A stretch of DNA of 64,000 bases from Moniliophthora roreri (lineage: Eukaryota; Basidiomycota; Agaricomycetes; Agaricales; Marasmiaceae). The notes beneath the pieces were generated by a model. The model had not been told where the DNA came from and searched no databases. It saw only the letters and a list, made by a program, of their open reading frames with translations. This document shows, piece after piece, positions 46,804-60,693 of this stretch (position 1 is its first letter; each line of letters begins with the position of its first letter). Position numbers and translations under genes: made by a program. Location: assembly GCA_001466705.2 (NCBI GenBank), contig LATX02000235.1, positions 186,001 to 250,000 on the forward strand, given 5' to 3'.

Positions 46804-48202
46804 ATGGAGGGACTAGCTTCAGCCTTCTCAGGATTTCCTGGGTATGTATTTCGGAATGATTCTGAATATCCATATCCTGATTCTTTCATCTAGCTTCAGC
46901 CCAATGATGATGATGAACCGCTCAGAAACCTGCGCGACACGTCGCCTTTGCCAATGCACTGGATTCGGGATATCCATGAACGACGTCACACAAAAGTTCA
47001 ATCGCAATCCTGAATATGCTACAGACTTGAGTCGGATGGATTTCTTTGCAAGAAAGGCGGTGATTGAGCAGGTTGAAAAGTGGCGTGACGAGAACGAGAA
47101 TAAACCAGAGTTGATTCACGAAAACAAATGGACGCCGATTCTGTACATTTGCGAGGTGAGTTCGTATTTTCTATCAATGCTGTCCATACTTACCATTTAC
47201 CTCGAGGTTTAGATCGTGAAGAGCTCACCAAAACACGACGTGAGTCTGTCGCCTTCGAAGCCGATCAACCTACTTACGGAATCTAGCGGGATTGGGGACA
47301 TCTGGTCTTTACGGATGCCACGCTCTCTCGTTTCCTCATCATCATGATATTCCCTTCAACATGCGACTGTGGAAACCTTTCGCACCACGACTATGACGCT
47401 GGAGAGGGCCGAGTGGTCTGGCTATCGCGATGCCGAAGACGATGCTGCTGGTTCTGATGATGGCTAACTACGTACACGGAAATGTAGACTACGCGCCGGA
47501 AGCTCATGCCAAACACTGCTAAACAGGTCTGGAACCTCCGCTCCGTGCCCCGGTCCCCCTACTACAACGCTCTCACTCGCTACCATGCCGACCGCTTCAT
47601 GTCCTTGGTGACGTATTTGAAGCTTGAATGAGACCAAGGGAATGCGCCTGAATGGTGAGTGCTTCATGAATTTCGGATAAGCTCCCTAACGCAAATATCG
47701 TGATTCTGCAGGGTCAGGGCAACATATACCACCTTGAACGAAAATTTCAAATTGTACCCTGACTTTCTTGGCAACTTCCATGAACCAGAAGCGACGTCCA
47801 CGACCACCAAGCCACCGATCTTCCATGTGACCCGCTGACAAGTTCATTCCGACATTGCTGGAGAGTGATCTGGAAAAGATCGATAACGTCGTTTCGCAGT
47901 CGGGATATAGTGAACGGTCTGGGACGAGCGCTCGTGATAAGGTCCTGGGCACGAAGGAAGGCAGGCCTACTGTTTCAGGCGCATGGAAGGGGCGAAATCA
48001 GAGGCAGTGCTCGTTTTGCAAGAAGGTTGGCAAGGATAAGGATCTGCAGAAATGCTCGAGGTGTAAGCTAGTGTTTTACTGCGGGAAGGAATGGTGAGTT
48101 ATTGCCCTATCTTGTGGTATTTCTTTGTTTGCGCTGATGTTGCTTACCCACAGTCAATGCATGGCTTGGCCCTCGCACAAAATCTTCTGCAAGGTGGCAT
48201 GA
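46804..48202 (+). pseudogene. MYND zinc-finger protein gene, probably frameshifted
   Basis: The gene begins MEGLASAFSGFPG and continues over about six exons. Recognisable parts are NRNPEYATDLSRMDFFARKA and HENKWTPILYICE, then FTDATLSRFLIIMIF, then YYNALTRYHADRFMSLVTYL, then LESDLEKIDNVVSQSGYSER. It ends with a MYND finger: CSFCKKVGKDKDLQKCSRCK, then LVFYCGKE, with the last ligands ECQ..WPSHKIFC after an intron (48092-48153). All MYND Cys/His positions are present. However, the parts lie in different frames at about 46900-46990 and 47340-47370, and a TGA at about 47629 interrupts the frame before EW. Unless unusual splicing bypasses these, the gene is broken. MYND fingers mediate protein contacts. 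Confidence 0.55.
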
Positions 48203-48702
48203 GGATATGGCAGTTCTTTAGGTATTATGGAAATCATTATGCTCTAGTCGTATCTGCAAGCATCAAATAAACCGATCCATTCCTACATTGCGTTTATGAT
48301 GCCGCAGCTATGGATCTTCTGGTTCATACGACTTTCCTTCACTTTTTTAGGCTGACTGTAATTTTGATGTGAATCGTCGGCGCGCGCTCCGCAGAAGCGT
48401 ACAAAATTTCAAATCCGCCTCTTCTTTATTCGGCTTCATTTGCATGCGACTCGCTGCTTAGACGGCGATTCTATCTAAGTTTTATCTGACAATGGGAGCT
48501 TCTTACATGAGCTTCCCGAAACGAACGACAGGTGGCTAGATGATGTGTGTGTTAGTTATTTATAAAGTACCATCGCTGGCATTTCATTTTTGCAGAACTT
48601 CCCTCGCACCCCTGTTGTCTAAGTCAACCTAAAAGTTCCATGCAAGTTCTTCATTTTTGATCCGCTTCTCGGACTAACAGCTTACAGCGACGATCTACAG
48701 AA

Positions 48703-49080
48703 ATGCTACCCCCAGAATTGATCAGCAATGTCTTCAATTATACTGACCGGGCAGCTTTACTTCATCCATGTAGCCTCATCCGTCAGAGCTGGCTTGCACA
48801 TTCTTGCCTACACCACTTTCGACAGCTCGAGCTGAGGCGCAGTAGCAATGGCATTCATTTCATAAGGGACATCATAGGAGAAGCATGCACCATTCCTTGG
48901 GACCGTATTAAACACGTCTCTATCACCTTCGACTTTGACTGTTCGCCCGCCTATTTCACACAGGCTCAATTCCATGCTGAATCACTGCGCCCGGAGGCCA
49001 TGTGTAGGATAATCGAATCGATAAAGCTTTGCGTGAAGCCCCCGACTCATTTACCGTTCGGGTCGAGAAAACTGCCTTAA
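48703..49080 (+). CDS. Short F-box-like protein, possibly truncated
   Basis: A single open frame of 125 codons. The start MLPPELISNVFNYTDRAALL is followed by a CSLIRQSWLAHSC stretch and resembles an F-box with the usual Pro-Leu/Ile start. The rest (FRQLELRRSSNGIHF, IKHVSITFDFD) looks like the beginning of the usual long C-terminal part, but the frame stops early at 49078-49080. No donor site just before the stop gives a good continuation. It may be a truncated gene or a decayed one. No close copy was seen elsewhere in the window. Confidence 0.45.
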   Translation: MLPPELISNVFNYTDRAALLHPCSLIRQSWLAHSCLHHFRQLELRRSSNGIHFIRDIIGEACTIPWDRIKHVSITFDFDCSPAYFTQAQFHAESLRPEAMCRIIESIKLCVKPPTHLPFGSRKLP

Positions 49081-49794
49081 CCCAGATTGGCAGGGTATTT
49101 TCCATACATCGTCTCCTCGGCATTCAGTACTATATCATGCCTCTGAATTCGATTGCGGGAGGATCATTTGGAGGAGCTTGTCCCTTTCATCTGCCAATTC
49201 CCGGTTCTTGAGACTCTCGATCACTCTTGCGGAACATTGTGGTAACCTTACAAGCTGCCCGTCCGTCTCTTCATACATTTGACTGTGTTCAAAACTGTAA
49301 ATATCGTTGATTCAAAGCTATATACCACTATCAATAGTAAAAAGGGCGTGAGCTCGTTATTCTCCGGAAAAACGCCAAGCTAACAGAAGCGTTTTCGAGT
49401 CCTGGTCCATTCTGATCTCTTCAATTTTAGGCATATATATGTACATGAAAGAAGTGAAATAGCATACATGTTAAATGGGTTAAACGTTGAGAGAAAAATC
49501 TAAAATATGAGGTAATTGCACGAGCCTTCAATATGCTCCTGCATAGAAGTAATCCTTTGGGACCTTGGGTTCAGTCGTTCCATGGCTAGGGAAGACTACT
49601 TGAGCGTAAGGCTGCGATCACTGAAGAAGAGACTTACTCGGACTCTAGATGCTTAATGACTGTCGGCCTCGTTTCTTGTGCGACGAGATGGGTATTGCAG
49701 AGACTGCATGCCCAAGACTTCCGTTTGTCTTCATGTACGGCATCGTGATCTTCAAGAAGTTGAAATTCTGGAATATGGTGAATGTCATGGTAAG

Positions 49795-51972
49795 TTATCT
49801 GTCGATGTCAATCAGTTTCTGCAATGAAACGGCGTAGACAGGGAATTCACTTACACATTCCCTCCAAGTCCCCACAAATTCTTCATGACACGCCAAACAC
49901 TTGAAGAAATCTCCCTTCGCATCCATGTCATCTGCGCTCGCCGTTGTTGGACTCAAACCCGAAAGACCGATAACTTGTAAAGCTGCTTTACTGGGTGAAA
50001 ATCTGAATACCCAGCCCGATGCATTGCACAGCGTCCTCGTCAACCTACACTCTCTAACATTCCCTTGATGCCTTCCTGCTGCATTCAGCGTCGTACATAT
50101 CCTGTCACACTGGAAACACCTCAGCTGTGCGATAGCAAGGTTACCAAAATCCATGGACGGCAACTGCCAGGGCATCTTCCAAGTGTAATGTTCTTCACTG
50201 GAATGCAGTAGACCAATATCTTGCACAAGGGTATTCATGCTATCGTCTTTGAGGTGACAACCCCATTCGAAGATGAACCTCTCTTTGCGAGACACGCTCC
50301 ATTCTCGTACCTTTTTCAGGAATGCCCGCCAGTCATCCCGAAAGAGCACGGCAAAGTCATTGGAAGTGATCGTTAATTTCTTGGAATAGAAGGATAGTCT
50401 CGGTGCTGGGGAACTCGCGCCAATCGATCGGGGTGAAGGTGCCTTTGAACTCCACGTAAAGAGCTTCGATGAATTGACGCCGAACTCCCAATACACCCGT
50501 CGAGCAATTCATGAGACGATGCTTGCGCGTTTGGTGAACTATAGTAAGGACCTCGGCTTTGATGCCCTCCCATGCTGGAAGAAACAGGCATTAGGTTGAA
50601 TTGGATTGAGAAGCCATATGCTTACAAGCGCTGGTCAGTCGGACAGGTATGTCGAAGGACTGACATTTCTCCACATCGACTAGATCCTCTTCAGGGTATC
50701 CGAGGTCCAAAATACGTTGCTTGATGCTTCATATGGCATGAGCACGAATTACTAGTTCTCGTAGATCGAATAACACGTACTCTCTCAATCTTTGTTTGCA
50801 AAGGAATCTCTCTTCCTCACGGCGATCTTGCTGTAGCTGATCGTGATATTTCTGTCGCCACGCATGGAATGCTCGTTGTCTCTGAAATTGTACCATTAGA
50901 ATCGCAAACCATCGCATCCGCCGGAGAAGCCAACTCACCACTTTGGCTCGTTCCAGCTCCTTTAGTCTTTCCAACTTATATGTTGCCATTGATGCTTCGT
51001 TTCCACATGCTGAAAGACCTGATATGACTTTCGTTATTTCAGCATTTCTGTAAATCTCTCTGTTGCCGCCACCTTCCAATTGAACAGCTTTGTGTTAGTA
51101 TGATATCACATATAAGTCATTGGACTATTAACAAACCTGGGAATGGAGGAACCGATTCCAAAACACTTTCATCCTGCCCTCGAAATTTCCGTTTGAAGGA
51201 TCCTTTCGTCACTCCGCTGTACAGCTAGATGTTGTTGCCATAGTGACCAAGAAGAGTAAGAGCTCACCCTCGCATTACGCAGCCGTTACATATTCGTTTA
51301 CACTGCATGAAATCTAAGTGCTTCGAGGTTTTATTTCGATTTCCGCATTCCTAGATACATCAGCGTCGTGATCCCAATGTCCAGCTCAAACACATACCCC
51401 ACACTCTTTCCCAGACTCGTCGAACAGGACTTGGGCCCATACAAATTCTCCGGAGCCATCAATAAACGAAGCTGGTTCAGGAGCGTTGTAACTTTTCCTC
51501 AGTCCGATCCAGATTGTTGCTGCATTCGATGCCGTCAACAGCTCACGGAACGCATTACTGACATCCAGTAAGCTGAAAAGTGTCTTCGGTGAAAGGAAGC
51601 TACATATCTAAACGCAGTGAGTAAGAAGTTTGACATAGAGATGTGTAACGCACGACAAAAAGAATATCCAGCGGCATGTCTATTAACAGGCTCAGTTTTC
51701 CAGTGTTCTCATCTGGCCGTGTTCGCCTTCCGGTACGCGCACGAGGGCGAGCTAGTGGAGGTTTCTGAGATTTTGACTTTTTCGCTATAAGTTTGTCACA
51801 AAAGGTACCCGATGTGATAGAGCTATCCAGACCTACCAGGCGGTTCAAGAACTTCCTCCGCTGGTCCGTCCTGACGAACACGTTTCCGAGGTCGAAGTAC
51901 CCTATTTGCCTCGTCGAGTACCATCTCATCTTCAGTTTCTTGCGTGGAGCCCATTTGAACTTTTCGTAGCAT
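49795..51972 (-). CDS. Large F-box protein with Cys-rich C-terminal part
   Basis: Minus-strand gene with about eight or nine exons. It starts at 51972 (MLRKVQMGSTQETEDEMV), has a basic linker (KKSKSQKPPLARPRARTGRR), then the F-box: GKLSLLIDMPLDILF, with the splice to ICSFLSPKTLFSLLDVSNAF. Further parts are AATIWIGLRKSY, CGCKRICNGCVMR (paired Cys, perhaps zinc-binding), KVVSWLLRRMRWFAI and YPEEDLVDVEKCQSFDIPVR. After it come VLGVRRQFIEALYVEFKGTF and a Cys-rich end with CFQCDRICTTLNAAGRH and FFKCLACHEEFVGTWREC. The final splice joins REC to KLIDIDR and a stop at 49795-49797. This layout, F-box plus distal Cys pairs, recurs in Agaricomycete genomes. It would be an SCF ligase adaptor; the substrate is unknown. 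Splice choices in the middle were made by frame and may need adjustment. Confidence 0.75.
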
Positions 51973-52451
51973 ATGAGGGTGTGGAGTCATGGTGGAACAG
52001 AATCAAGACGCGTCGCTCTGTGCCACGTGTCACGGCACCGTTGTCTTACGACACGGTCCACAACCTGAGGGCTCCAAGGCGCTAAACACTCCTGTGGGAT
52101 GGACTTGGCACAGCAAATTGAATCATCAACACTACATCCAAAAACTAGCTACATCCACCAGTCGTCGCCAAGATAACGGACAAGGGCCCAAGGTCTATAA
52201 GGGATTGAACGAGTAATTCGTCTGAATATCCCCAGCTCCAGGCCCTTCGCCTCGCGGAGATTAGAAAAAAGCTTTCCCGAGTCACTTCGCCACATCAGTT
52301 CATCTTCTTTTCCCATTAACGCCAAGACTAGCATGATTTCACACCTCATCAGCCAGGGCACTGTGTTGAAAGGTTTCTCCAGACCATCAGAAGCTGCTGA
52401 ACGGTACAGCTTTTCACGCTTTACTATACAGATCTTTGGATAAATCGAACG

Positions 52452-53460
52452 CTACGCTACGAAGGGACGGCAATCCTCAACTCGGATCAAATCATCATAT
52501 GCAGGCGGCAACCTTCCACTCGGGGATCTTTGCAACGGGACTGGACCAGCATCTACATGTCGTTCGGGAGGCGAAGTCGGCTGTGAAGTAATTACTTCTT
52601 GACTTTCAACCAGTGCTCCGTGTCCTTTTTGCTGTCGAATAGCAAGGTTTTCTGGGGTTTTATAAAAAGCCACTCGGAAGTTGTTTATTGATTGTCCCCG
52701 GCGGCGACAAAGGAGGAATATAACGAGCAGAAGAATCAGGAATGCGACCCCGCCCACCGTACTCCCTATGATGGTGTTTTTCGTTCTTGAGCCGTTTACG
52801 AGATTTTGTGGCACCAACGGGGCTGGTAGGGGAGGTGGCGTAGGAGACAGGATTTGATGTCGGAGGGGGATCACTCGTTGTGGGTGGAAATCCTGTTGAT
52901 GGAGATAAAGATGAAGACGAAGATGTGGGAAGGGCTGTTCTGTTTCTATACGTTAGTCACCGATATTGAGAACAAGAAGCTGAGATCGACAAGCTCACCC
53001 GCTCCCAGCCAGATTTTGCTGTCTTCCTTCTGCGCCTGACGGTATCGCTGTCACTGTCCTTGGATCGGTGTAGAAGGTGGATGTTCTGTACGCTGCATGA
53101 GATACTGTACAGATGCAGTCCATTTTAATGGGATACTCACATGCTGCCTGTGTAGATTGCGTGAATAACAAATTCCCTATGAAACAGTCTTTGTGAGTTA
53201 TCTAGCTGGATTGAGGGGATTACCTACGTTGTTTGAAGAAATGTGACTTCTACTGCGCCGGTAGTCTCTCCTGGAGTGGCATTGACGGGAACTGTAGCAA
53301 GGGAAAAGTTTACGGTTCCTTGATTGACACCACTCTTTACTAGTGCGAAAGGTTCCGTCTCTTCAGGTTCCCTGAGCCAAGTAACAGTGATCGCTTGGTT
53401 TGGAATGATTGGAGCAGTAACTGGCTCAATACTGAAGGCGTCATTGCGAGCGACAAGCAC
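52452..53460 (-). CDS. Single-pass membrane protein, N-terminus not resolved
   Basis: An extracellular-type part reads ARNDAFSIEPVTAPIIPNQA, then VTWLREPEETEPFALVKSG, followed by a beta-rich stretch and, across short introns, a region rich in Pro, Ser and Thr. The membrane helix is GGVAFLILLLVIFLLCRRRG (about 52690-52750), preceded by Gly-rich IIGSTVGG, with a cytosolic tail containing PPAYDDL. The design resembles the gene at 60694-62197 and the common fungal class with a Ser/Thr stalk and SKG6-like helix. These are thought to sit in the plasma membrane facing the wall. The first exon with the signal peptide probably lies between 53460 and 54060 but could not be fixed. Confidence 0.6.
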
Positions 53461-54079
53461 TACCCTAGGTTTTGTTAGTCTGGGGGAACATGAGGGACTG
53501 ATCGCAAAAATATCACCATAATAGCCAAAGCGCGGGGGATGTGAGCACCATATTCACGTTGATTTTATGGTCGCCAGTGCACTATATACGTACAGCTTGC
53601 AGTGCCTTGTTGCGGAATATTGAACAAGCAAATCAATGCTATGCCTGTGAAGCTGACGACATGGGAGCTAGATGGATCACTGCGGTTGGATATGAGGACA
53701 AACGTGCTATCATTTACCGCAGATTTTATAGTACGTACTCTTGCTCGAATCTGGTAGATGATGCGGTTAACGTTGGGAAGAGTCATTCAGCGTCTCTACG
53801 ACTCGTTAGAAGAGACGACGAGCTCATTGTTCTTCCCAATTTATTCTTGAGCATTGCCGCCAATGGAGCACCAGATGGTGCTCGAGACATAGAGAGGACA
53901 TGAGGCAGGATGAGCAACTGAGATGTGATAGTGATAGTCAGATAACAAAGTTCGCCAGAGTGGGAAAGTAACTACTCACGGGCTTGGGCGTATCTTTGCG
54001 AAGAATGTGAAGCGGCTTGTATACATCCCAGTAGCATTATCGAGCTAACCCCTTGATTGAATGCTGAGAGCCAATTGAT

Positions 54080-57000
54080 TCTTTGAAGATGCAGTGTTGA
54101 GTGACAGACGTGATCTGGGAGGAGTTATAAAATGCTGGGTACCACACTATTCTCCTATCTCATGAAATAGGAGGCTGTTTAGGAAGCTGGAAACTCGTCT
54201 GAATTGATTTCCATGATATCTCCATGCAACCCAGCCAAAACTTAGTCAACAGGTCGGCCAAAGGCTCAACACATAGACTGTGTACACACTGAGTTTCAAG
54301 CTCATAGTCCTCAGTCAGCACCAACGTATGCGGAGACGAGCAACAAAGTAGGGACCAGATAGGCACGCGACGGGCGACCCTTCTTGATGGTGGTGAAGAA
54401 GAAAGAAGCGAAGCGCCCAGTTGGCGCTCAAGGAATCAATGTGACCAGAGTGCGTTACAGGTCACGCACTGTTTCCTTTTCCTTGAATCATCATGTTGTT
54501 TCTACTTCGTTCCTCTCTTGAGCTATGACCGACACAAAACCCTGCGTCTGTCTGAATCTATGAATACTTTATGACGTTCTACTCCTACGGTCTATTTTCG
54601 GCACCAGTTATTGGTGTGACGTGGAAACTTCAGGTTAAAAGTCTCGAGGGTGCGTTAGTGTTTTTCCTGTTTTTCAGTGCGGCTGATGACTCTCGTCATT
54701 CTAGAGCACGCAATCTATATTCCGACCCAGTGTTATCTCTCCAATGAACCCGTTTATTGAATCTGTAATCACCGCTTCCCATATTCAAAAGACGAACTAC
54801 CGAAGATTCTGCTCTATCGAATCTTCGTCGTACCTTCCATCATCCATCTCAAGGATTGGCAATATACTCATCGGTTGGTTGACGGGATAAGACGCTAGGC
54901 AGGTATGTATACTTCTGTTGTCCGCGTTTACAGTTGAGTTCATGGTACCTTTTATAGCATTCAACACTTCACCGGCTATCCTGCTACCCATGCACTCTCA
55001 TCCTCATCGCGCTTCATGACCATTCACGCTGACGTCTTCCCGCTCCGACTACAGTAAATTAGTCCCATCTCACTTCAAACATCATTATCCGCCCTTTCAC
55101 AGCTCATCGACATCTCCAGACCTGACCGAAACGCTACCACTCTCATCGCTGTGTCGATTGCCTTGCAGACACAGGAAGGAGCTCGGAACAGTCATATGGA
55201 GAGTGCGTTGTGCTGCTGTCCCATCGATGTTCTTGTGCTCCGGCTGATGGACGGGAAAACAACTGAGGGATATTCGGAGGAAGGGGTGTGTGCGCTGGCC
55301 ATGATCTGCTAGGTAACTTTCTCTTCCTTACTCTCCCTCTACACCTGCTAACCAATCATCAGGATACAGAGTGACCCTACAACGTCCTTATTCACCACTT
55401 GTCAACCAAGCCAGCGCTTCTTCCGAAAACTTGAACCATTGTCGTCCATTTCATGGCTCGTCTCAACTTACGGAGTTGCACAAGCAGGAGTAGTGCTTTA
55501 GACCGAACCCCTGAACATCTATCATGCAGTGACGACCCAGGCAGGAAGGCTTTACCTTTGTAAGGTGCGTTCCTCCGCTTCGAGTCCCCCTCAATCCCTA
55601 AGTCGGGTTGCCGGGGGGTACTGATGCTTCGAGGTTAGAAGGTCAACGACGGTTTCATATGGGCTTGTCGAAGCCTGTTATGAGCTTATGGACGCCCATA
55701 ACTCCTTTCACAGGGGACGGGGAAGGTTAGCGCCAAGATCTCGCCGACCTGCCCTTGTTGCTCTCATGTCCGAAAACGCCGCAAGTCCTGGTCCGCTGGA
55801 CGTCCTTCATACTATTCACATTCCATAACTGCCTTTCTGTCATCCATAGTCCGCCCAGTCTTATTGCTCTTATACCACCTTCACTTCTTTCAAAGCTTCG
55901 CTGCTGGTGGATACAGTAAATTCGTTGAGAATGGTGCGGGTAGTGGTGGTGTTGGTTCCGGCTTTGGTTTGGAAAGGGGTATGGGAATATGGTCAGAGTG
56001 GGGGTTAGAACAAGTTGCCCCTTCGCTGGGCCCACTGGTCTGTTCTACGCGCTTAAATATTCCGTGTTCTGCACCGCTTCACCACCTACGACTCCCCAAG
56101 TTATTCTCATACATGGTCAGCTCGCAAGCAGAGTGGTTCGGGATTGATAGCAGTTGCTCCTGCGCTCTCAAGTGGAATTGGTCTGGATGTGTATCAGGTC
56201 TGTAGAACTGCAGAGGTCCAGGATTTGACGCTCAGAATAATGTTCTGTTTGGCTTCTTCTAGTCGTCTCCAAAAATGCGTTATTGCCGGTGCCTTTCATC
56301 AACTCAGGCCCACCAGAACTTCACGGTGTCGTCAGGACCTCGACCGATACAGGTCGCTTGATGTTATATTGGGCGTTTCGACGCGGATCGTCGTGCACTA
56401 GCTTGGGAAGTCTTGGAGGCAGCTGGAGAAGGGCGGAATAGACATGGATGGCGCTATGGGAAGGATATGTCGCATACTTACCACGTACCCAACACCCCGC
56501 ATCCCGCTTCAACGAACTCTGTCTCCCAATGCAAGTGACAATTATCTTCCCCTCATTTAGCTCTATTCCTGGTCTAGCACTATTCACGAACGGTAAGCTT
56601 CCTTTGCAAGCGTTTCACAAGCAGTTCATCAACGTCTGGTAAAACCATTTCAATCCGTTGACATGCCGGGTATCGAGGTTCCGAGTGCTTAAACATGCAG
56701 GTGCCTTGCCCGCCCGGGAGTTTGAAGGGGTTCTCAGTGACGTACAGAAGACAAAACCGCCCGCCTACATCTATCATACACTGGCGCCACCTTCGATCGT
56801 GTCATTGCTTTCTTGATCATGTCTTCCGGTGTGATATGCGGTCCCTAATGGGCTACATCTTTAGTAACGACCGATACCGAATGTCATCCCGCAAGCTTGT
56901 GCATCGATGACATTGGTTCAGGTGGCCTATTAAGGCGCAAGGGCTAAGTGCATAGGACTGAAGTAGGTGCAGTGGCGATAGGAAGCTGTATGAGCTACTC

Positions 57001-60000
57001 ACCACTCCCGAACACCGACCTCATCTCAGTGAAGCGTTGGCGCCCTCGAGTGTGACTCAGCATCGTAACCCGATACTAAAGTGCCTGATCACACCAAGCG
57101 AGAATCAAAATGTAAAAACAAAAGGTCTGAGCGATGAACCGACCGTCATCGGGGGGACCTGCGCCGTCTGTTGTCAGCTTCGTGGCTATGATATCGAACA
57201 GAGGATCCACCGATCGTCACTGAGGTCAACATTGATGGACACCTTAGCGTTCTTTATGAAGTCTACCATCAAGCCGTGAGGAAGTTGAGAACGATAGGAA
57301 AGCTTGTCTTACAAACACCACGACCAAGAGACATTACTAGCTGGATCGCGTTGAAAATGATTGAATGGGTTCTAGTGACGCATCAGTTTGCTTTTATATC
57401 TTTTGGAAGATTGAATGCAGGTGAAGCTGGATTCAGGCCGTAACATCTCTATTCGTACATTAGCCCCTTCATCAAAGAAGTCACAGATAAAACGCTACTG
57501 ACGATGCAGTGCGGCGCTGTGCCAAGAATCGTCTTCCCGCTCATCCGTAAAGATGGAAGTCCTTTGCCCTTTACAAAAATGTGCGACAATACAATTCTCT
57601 GCAGAGTCTTAACGAGACTCTCCGCTGAATGACGTCGACCGGGATGGCTGAAATGTCACAGCGTTGCTTCGTCTTCAAGCTATGCATATTCGGTCCATTT
57701 TGCGTACACGAGATGGAGACGATGTGAACGTAAGTCTTATAGAAGCATGAAAACAAAGCAGTGGGGGGTATCGTGGCTGTTAGTTTGAAACTCAGAGCTA
57801 TAAAAACGCTGCACATCGTCGGACAGATTTGTTTCTGGCGGATGTACGATATGAGTACACCAAAGACCAACTGCACCTGGAGCCACTAATAGAAGAGTCT
57901 TTGTAGTTTGACATGCAATTGTTTTCGGGAAGGGAGATATACACACCGAGTATTCCATTCGCAAAGAACTTCCGTTCGAGACTAGGGTTAGGACCATTTG
58001 TGACTTCTCTAGAACATGAATGAATGATGATGGCGCAGACTGAACAGCCTGGTATCCATGCCTGCCAAGAAAGTGAAGAACGAGAGTGACGAAAGTCTGG
58101 GAATGTTGTCGAAGGTGAAAGAAAGAGTAATGACGTGCAAGGGCGGACTTGTCGGTCCGAGATTGGATCGGTTATCTTCAACAATACGGTTAGTTATCTT
58201 ATCTACATTCTTTTTCCCTGACTGTCGTCTCTCCCAGGGTCGTATTTTCGAAGGGCGACTCTTTTCTGCATTACACTAGCTTTAAAACGTCTTATTGATG
58301 GCTATAGCTTGGGCTCAACAACTTTTTCGACTGCATTCAGAGACACAACTACCTGCGAGCGAAAACAGGCGTAGAGCGTCCAAGCAATCGTTCCAATGCT
58401 ACACCCTCCGAGATTTAAACGTACTCCCAGCCTGCGAGATCTGAGCGACATTTTGAGATAAGTGTCCTACTCATCTCTCTGAATATTCTTTTTCTCAAAC
58501 ATTTCAGTATAGCAAGGCTTTTCAGTACGAACATGGTCTCAGTACTCTTGTTGGATGGTAGAAAACTGTTCGAAGAGCTGTTATCGAGGTTCAGCGAGCT
58601 TTCAGTGGCGAGAGGCTGGATGACAGAGGATACTGGTTCTTCGAGGCTTGGAGATCAACAATGCATTGTTAAAGTCCTATTTTCTTTGCAAGTGCTATGT
58701 TGGCGGATACCGTCGAATTCCCGCCCGCCTCACCTCACCTCACCTCCCACTTCATTTTACCCATCTTCCGCCCGAATGCCCTCTATATCCACCTTACCAT
58801 CACTCGCCGCCTTGATCAATACAGCGTCTCGTTCACTCATCCCGCGAGGCACTACAGATGGTGTCTACCATGCTTCGCTATGGATGGACTTGAGGCGAAT
58901 CATGTCGAACTGGCATCTGCAACATGTTTAGTCTGGGATGATGCGGTTGTGGTCGAGTTGGTTCAGGTGCTGGTTCGGGAAGGCTTGTAGATGGTGTGTG
59001 ATTTGTTATGGAAGTGCGGGATCGGAACAATGTGGCTATTCGCTCCAGACCGCCATCAGTTTTCAGACCGACTACCTCATGACCGTTCGTCGTGAACAAC
59101 TCACATCTCTCTTTCACATTACTCTTGCACATGGTCATCCAGCAACATTCAAGGATGATAGCTGTCAGATCTGCAGTTTCAGACGGAGTGAGCTGGAGTC
59201 TCAGTACCCGGAGTTCTGTGGAGTGGTGGATACATAGATTTTGACGCTCAGAACAGCCATTTTAGTGTCATCAAAGATTGCATCTCTAACCAGTCACATC
59301 TTATTCCTTAGCTCAGCACCCTACATATTACTTCGCTCAGTCCCTTTCGGTTGATACGTTGCATCTGGAGCGAATCATTCTCGATCAATGTTTGTCGGAA
59401 GTGCAGCATGGGTATTGTGGTAGTAGTTCGGAAGCTGGTACTCATGGTTAAGGATGCTTGCAAAGCTTTCAGAATTCATATGGCGGCCGTAGAAGTGTTG
59501 GGAACAGACGAACGGCGCTCGTCCTCTAATTCGCCAGTATCATTTCAAACCATCAAAGGTCTACTCCTCATGCACTCTACATCACTTCATGTTGTACGTG
59601 CATACACCCTGGCCACTGTGAATCTGTGAAGGCTTTAGAGTCGGGGCGTGATGTAGAATTGAGTTAGGGAGAAATCGGGTTGTAACAAGCTAAAACAAGA
59701 CGGTACCAAATAGTGCTAATTCTCGCATAGACTCCGGAATGTCATTCATCTGAAAGCACTTACCGAAACTAGATTATGCCACCTACTAGCGCTCTCCCAC
59801 CTTCGTAATTGGATCTTCAACAGTAATAGGGTGAGGTGATGTGTGATGGCAGTGTGAGCTATTGCCTTATTCTCATGTAGTCAGAAATAGAGCTGTGAAC
59901 TTTGCATGTGCCATGGGCAGAGCGGGAGTAGAAAGATTGTTGGGAAGCGGAATATGACGAATACAAATGTTCCTTTCCGGGAGAGACTCTCTCCCAGAGA

Positions 60001-60640
60001 GGAACATATGTATCACCTGTCTCCTGCAGCATGTTCTAGAACGGATACTTGATGGGTAATAGCTACGGAACGAGTGCAGTACGATGATGCTGATTCCGCC
60101 AAGATTCAGGGGAAGACTAGGACAACAATGAAGTGTACTATGATCATCTGAAGAGCGTACTGCATCAACACTGCAGGTGATTTACGCTCCCACAGTCGTG
60201 TGAAAAATGGGCTCTTATCTTAGCAGTTTCGTTACTCCGCTGTTCGGCTGGCAGTGAAAATATGATGCCGTGATATAAGTATCTGTGTATAATCGGGATG
60301 GTACTAAAATCTGTTCAGATCTAGGTGGGAATAATGCAAGAGGGAGAGAACGCAGTGAAATTCCAACGCCAGTAGCATTAGCAATACACGTTTCCTGAAT
60401 GTACAAATCTAAACTTTCACGAAGCTGTACCAGGATTACCACACTTCCACCAGCAATATCGCACTCAAATCACACCGCACTCATCTCAGCCATGATCCAT
60501 ATTCGTTCACGCAAAGCGCTTGTTCATGTCGTAAATCCATCAATGTTTTGGAGATATTGACTCACGCTCATCAACACTCAACTTGCTTTGGAATAAAGGT
60601 GAGGTAAAAGCGGTTTGGGCCGCTGACGGAGGCACGGGAC
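54080..60640. other. No gene supported
   Basis: Many short frames occur on both strands, the longest being about 130 codons at 58533-58931. None shows a known domain, a consistent splice chain or a paralogue in the window. The composition is close to that of the flanks. Small similarities between 56190-56250 and 59200-59250 (TTTGACGCTCAGAA) suggest an old local repeat, but not enough to define a unit. Confidence 0.4.
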
Positions 60641-60693
60641 AGGTGGATACTTAAGTATACATCGCCTCTTCTTTCTCCACAACTTGCGGCACG

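Noticed and set aside
54160..54366. Retrotransposon-like peptide on the minus strand
   Set aside because: The words looked faintly like a retroelement product, but no catalytic motif, LTR pair or primer-binding site was seen.
58700..58770. CTCACCTCACC short tandem run as a functional repeat
   Set aside because: Only three or four units, without conservation elsewhere in the window.
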